DNA of 64,000 nt. Source: Chloroflexus sp. Y-396-1. Its GTDB lineage: Bacteria > Chloroflexota > Chloroflexia > Chloroflexales > Chloroflexaceae. Where the stretch lies: the NCBI RefSeq assembly GCF_000516515.1, contig NZ_KI911784.1, forward strand, positions 3,820,633 through 3,884,632, given 5' to 3'. Positions 62,245-64,000 of the stretch are shown here, piece after piece (position 1 is the stretch's first letter; every line of letters begins with the position of its first letter). The translations under genes were made by a program, and so were the position numbers. Below the pieces are notes generated by a model, which ran no database searches, was not told the origin of the DNA, and saw only the letters and a list, made by a program, of their open reading frames with translations.

Positions 62245-62630
62245 GCCCTTATCTCTAGTTCTGTCTCCCCGCCACAGGCCACTTTTCCATCTTGACGGGT
62301 AACACTCACCGCACAGCGGATCGTAGTTGCCTGTCGTTCTATCACTTCTACCTCAATCGTTACCCGATCGTCAGCAAAGACCGGATGCGTAAAGCTTAGC
62401 GTTTGCGTCCGCTGCACTGCCTGTGGAGCGAGCGTCCGCAGTGCTGCCCGTATATAGCCGTAGAGCAGCATACCGTGGGCGATCGTGCGACCGAAGCGGC
62501 TGGTAGCTGCCACGACCGGATCGATATGGATCGGGTTCGTATCACCACTGATCACTGCAAAGCGATTGATTTCCTCCTGTGTGATCGTGTGTGTGCGCTG
62601 ATAGCGTGTACCTACCGGGAGCATATCCAT
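62241..62630 (-). CDS. MaoC-family (R)-enoyl-CoA hydratase
   Basis: A 129-residue protein with the hydratase-2 motif in FAVISGDTNPIHIDPVVAAT (Asp and His of the active site), and RFGRTIAHGMLLYGYIRAAL. Hydration of a trans-2-enoyl-CoA to the (R)-3-hydroxyacyl form is expected. GGAG lies upstream on the minus strand. It starts a tightly packed group that ends with the transporter. Confidence 0.9.
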   Translation of the reverse strand: MDMLPVGTRYQRTHTITQEEINRFAVISGDTNPIHIDPVVAATSRFGRTIAHGMLLYGYIRAALRTLAPQAVQRTQTLSFTHPVFADDRVTIEVEVIERQATTIRCAVSVTRQDGKVACGGETELEIRA

Positions 62631-62644
62631 TGTCAGTATTCCCT

Positions 62645-63421
62645 TCAGGAAGAACGAGCCTGCGCCAGATGCGGCAAGAGCAAGGCGAGAAAGCGATCAG
62701 GCGCTTCCAGATTAGCCGAATGACCAACGCCTGGAATAATCTGCGCTTCAACTCCAAGCGCTTCAGCCGCCCGACGTACCGTTTCAGTGGTGACCAGTGG
62801 ATCAAGTTCGCCACCCATTACCAACGCTGGTACCCCGATTGTGCGTAACCGATCACCCGGTTTCCACTCGCGCAGGGCATCGATAGCGCCGTTGGCGGCG
62901 CTGAGCCGCTGACTGTGGCCGATCATGACCAATTCACGCCACAGGTCGTCTTCGGGCGCGGTGGGTGCCATTGCTTTAATCGCCTGCGCGAAAAAGTCGG
63001 GGTTATCTTTCAACAATTGCTGTCGGTCAGGTTGATAGACCTCATCTGGCATACCATCAACCCACGGCGGTGCGAGCACGGCAAGTGTGATGACCCGGCT
63101 GGGTTGATCGAGAGCCGCCTGCAAGACAATAGCTGCACCCAGCGAGTGACCGACCAGATGGCAGCGCTCGATCCCAAGTGCATCGGCAAATCGCCATAGA
63201 TCGGCAGCCATTGATGACATCCGATAGTCGCTATCTGGTCCTTGCGTCGCACCACGACCACGTAGGTCAGGGGCCAGGCCCCGGTAGCCGGCAGGCAGCC
63301 GTTCGAGCACACGCAGCCACCAGCCACTACTGGCCCAGTTTCCATGGACGAAGATAATCGGCTCGCCATCACCGACGTCGAGATAGTGTACGTTAAGGTC
63401 TCCGGCCTGTATTGTTGGCAT
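62645..63421 (-). CDS. Alpha/beta-hydrolase
   Basis: A 258-residue hydrolase. The oxyanion segment is FVHGNWASSGWWLRVLE. The nucleophile Ser is in LVGHSLGAAIVL, the Asp in GGELDPLVT and the His in GVGHSANLEAPDRFL. This is the pattern of carbon-carbon or ester hydrolases of the type found in aromatic and dicarboxylate breakdown. ATG 63421 follows AAAGGG; ATG 63436 is possible. It leads into the MaoC gene after 15 bases. Confidence 0.9.
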   Translation of the reverse strand: MPTIQAGDLNVHYLDVGDGEPIIFVHGNWASSGWWLRVLERLPAGYRGLAPDLRGRGATQGPDSDYRMSSMAADLWRFADALGIERCHLVGHSLGAAIVLQAALDQPSRVITLAVLAPPWVDGMPDEVYQPDRQQLLKDNPDFFAQAIKAMAPTAPEDDLWRELVMIGHSQRLSAANGAIDALREWKPGDRLRTIGVPALVMGGELDPLVTTETVRRAAEALGVEAQIIPGVGHSANLEAPDRFLALLLPHLAQARSS

Positions 63422-63496
63422 AGCAAACCCTTTCACACGTTTGCCCGACTTTGTGGCGTGCTGCTGTTTCCCAGCACGCCACTGCGAAACCTATTC

Positions 63497-64000
63497 CTAC
63501 CCATGACGGAGATGATCGTGGAACGCAGCATTGAACTGATCAGGATGCTCGATATACGGTGTATGACCACACTCGGCGAAGACCAGTTCGCGGAATCGGC
63601 CTCCGGCTACGGCATAACGCTCGAGTACGGCCCGCGTCTGACCGATCATCGGCTGTGGCGGATGGACTTCTGCGCCGGGCCAGTTCGGCAAGACACCGAG
63701 CTGACCGAGTGTGCCAACATCGAACAACGACATATCACTGACGATCTGATCATCGGCGCCGCGTACCCAGAGAATTGGCGGCTTGGGATGAGCAGCGATA
63801 AAGCGTTCAACCGCATCACCGACGTAGAGTGGCGAGATCGCATTGATCGGTCCCCAGACCCCTGGTGCGACTCCTGGCCAGTTTGGTGAGGGTTTGAAAT
63901 CGCCAGGGTACCGTTGGGGGCCAACCTTCTCGCTCAACATCGCGGCCAACAGCGCCTCTTCGCGGGCCGGACGGAACGGCGGTTTCCAGTAGTACGTGTT
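63497..64000 (-). CDS. Second alpha/beta-hydrolase, C-terminal part (start outside window)
   Basis: The frame is open from 64000 to the stop at 63497, so the N terminus is beyond the window. The visible 167 residues hold the late parts of the fold: ILWVRGADDQIV with the acid residue and FAECGHTPYIEHPDQFNA with the catalytic His. The nucleophile elbow is not visible. It reads the same way as the hydrolase at 63421, 75 bases upstream of it, and probably begins or continues the same operon. Confidence 0.82.
   Translation of the reverse strand, partial: NTYYWKPPFRPAREEALLAAMLSEKVGPQRYPGDFKPSPNWPGVAPGVWGPINAISPLYVGDAVERFIAAHPKPPILWVRGADDQIVSDMSLFDVGTLGQLGVLPNWPGAEVHPPQPMIGQTRAVLERYAVAGGRFRELVFAECGHTPYIEHPDQFNAAFHDHLRHG

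Overview
The window looks like chromosomal DNA of a green non-sulfur bacterium of the Chloroflexus type. This rests on protein style and gene mix (late cobalamin genes, Rex, menaquinone methyltransferase, many multi-spanning lipid-linked glycosyltransferases, a Liv-type ABC transporter beside CoA-ester enzymes) and on the many short GC-rich palindromic repeats between genes. No rRNA, tRNA or CRISPR array was recognised. The species assignment is an inference.

Layout. 1-4125: cobalamin genes (cobB end, cobU, cobD/cobC-like, cobQ). 4548-7497: minus-strand PHP phosphoesterase, then arginase overlapping a cysteine-free ArsA/Get3-type ATPase. 7665-8951: histidine phosphatase and a class III-type sirtuin. 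9050-19832: mixed single genes (secreted proteins, PspC, fructosamine-kinase-like, TspO-like, M20 peptidase, DinB-like, AspT-type exchanger, MIP18-type protein, aromatic amino acid hydroxylase, CAP protein). 20042-24347: M15 peptidase, SDR, transaldolase and a phosphoribulokinase-like protein. 24541-37780: envelope glycosyltransferases and a flippase-like protein, interrupted by two MITE-like repeats around a broken gene, Rex, CoaBC and a HEAT/SH3-like protein. 37765-41040: asparaginase-like protein, MenG, DUF4230 and a degenerate response regulator.

42125-47067 is the most striking region: a complete diversity-generating retroelement (DGR). The target is a membrane-anchored NACHT-type NTPase with a C-terminal formylglycine-generating-enzyme (FGE)/C-type-lectin-fold domain. 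Its last codons form a variable repeat (VR, 45188-45295). It is followed by a reverse transcriptase, an Avd-like four-helix protein and the template repeat (TR, 46960-47067). VR and TR differ at 15 of 108 positions, and all 15 are adenines in TR, the hallmark of adenine-directed mutagenic retrohoming.

47422-54562 holds a glycolate/glyoxylate salvage module (GlcD-GlcE fusion, hydroxypyruvate isomerase, tartronate semialdehyde reductase, glyoxylate carboligase). Its two divergent promoters share an operator-like palindrome, and a third orphan copy lies at 41.1 kb. The carboligase has Glu at position 51, where classical Gcl has Val. Its 3' end runs into a 12-unit array of about 75-bp hairpin repeats (54524-55389).

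55420-64000 is a minus-strand run: two alpha/beta hydrolases, a MaoC hydratase, an enoyl-CoA hydratase, a second hot-dog protein, then a Liv-type ABC transporter (binding protein, LivG, LivF, an unusually long LivH, LivM). Together they suggest uptake and CoA-dependent breakdown of an unidentified organic acid.
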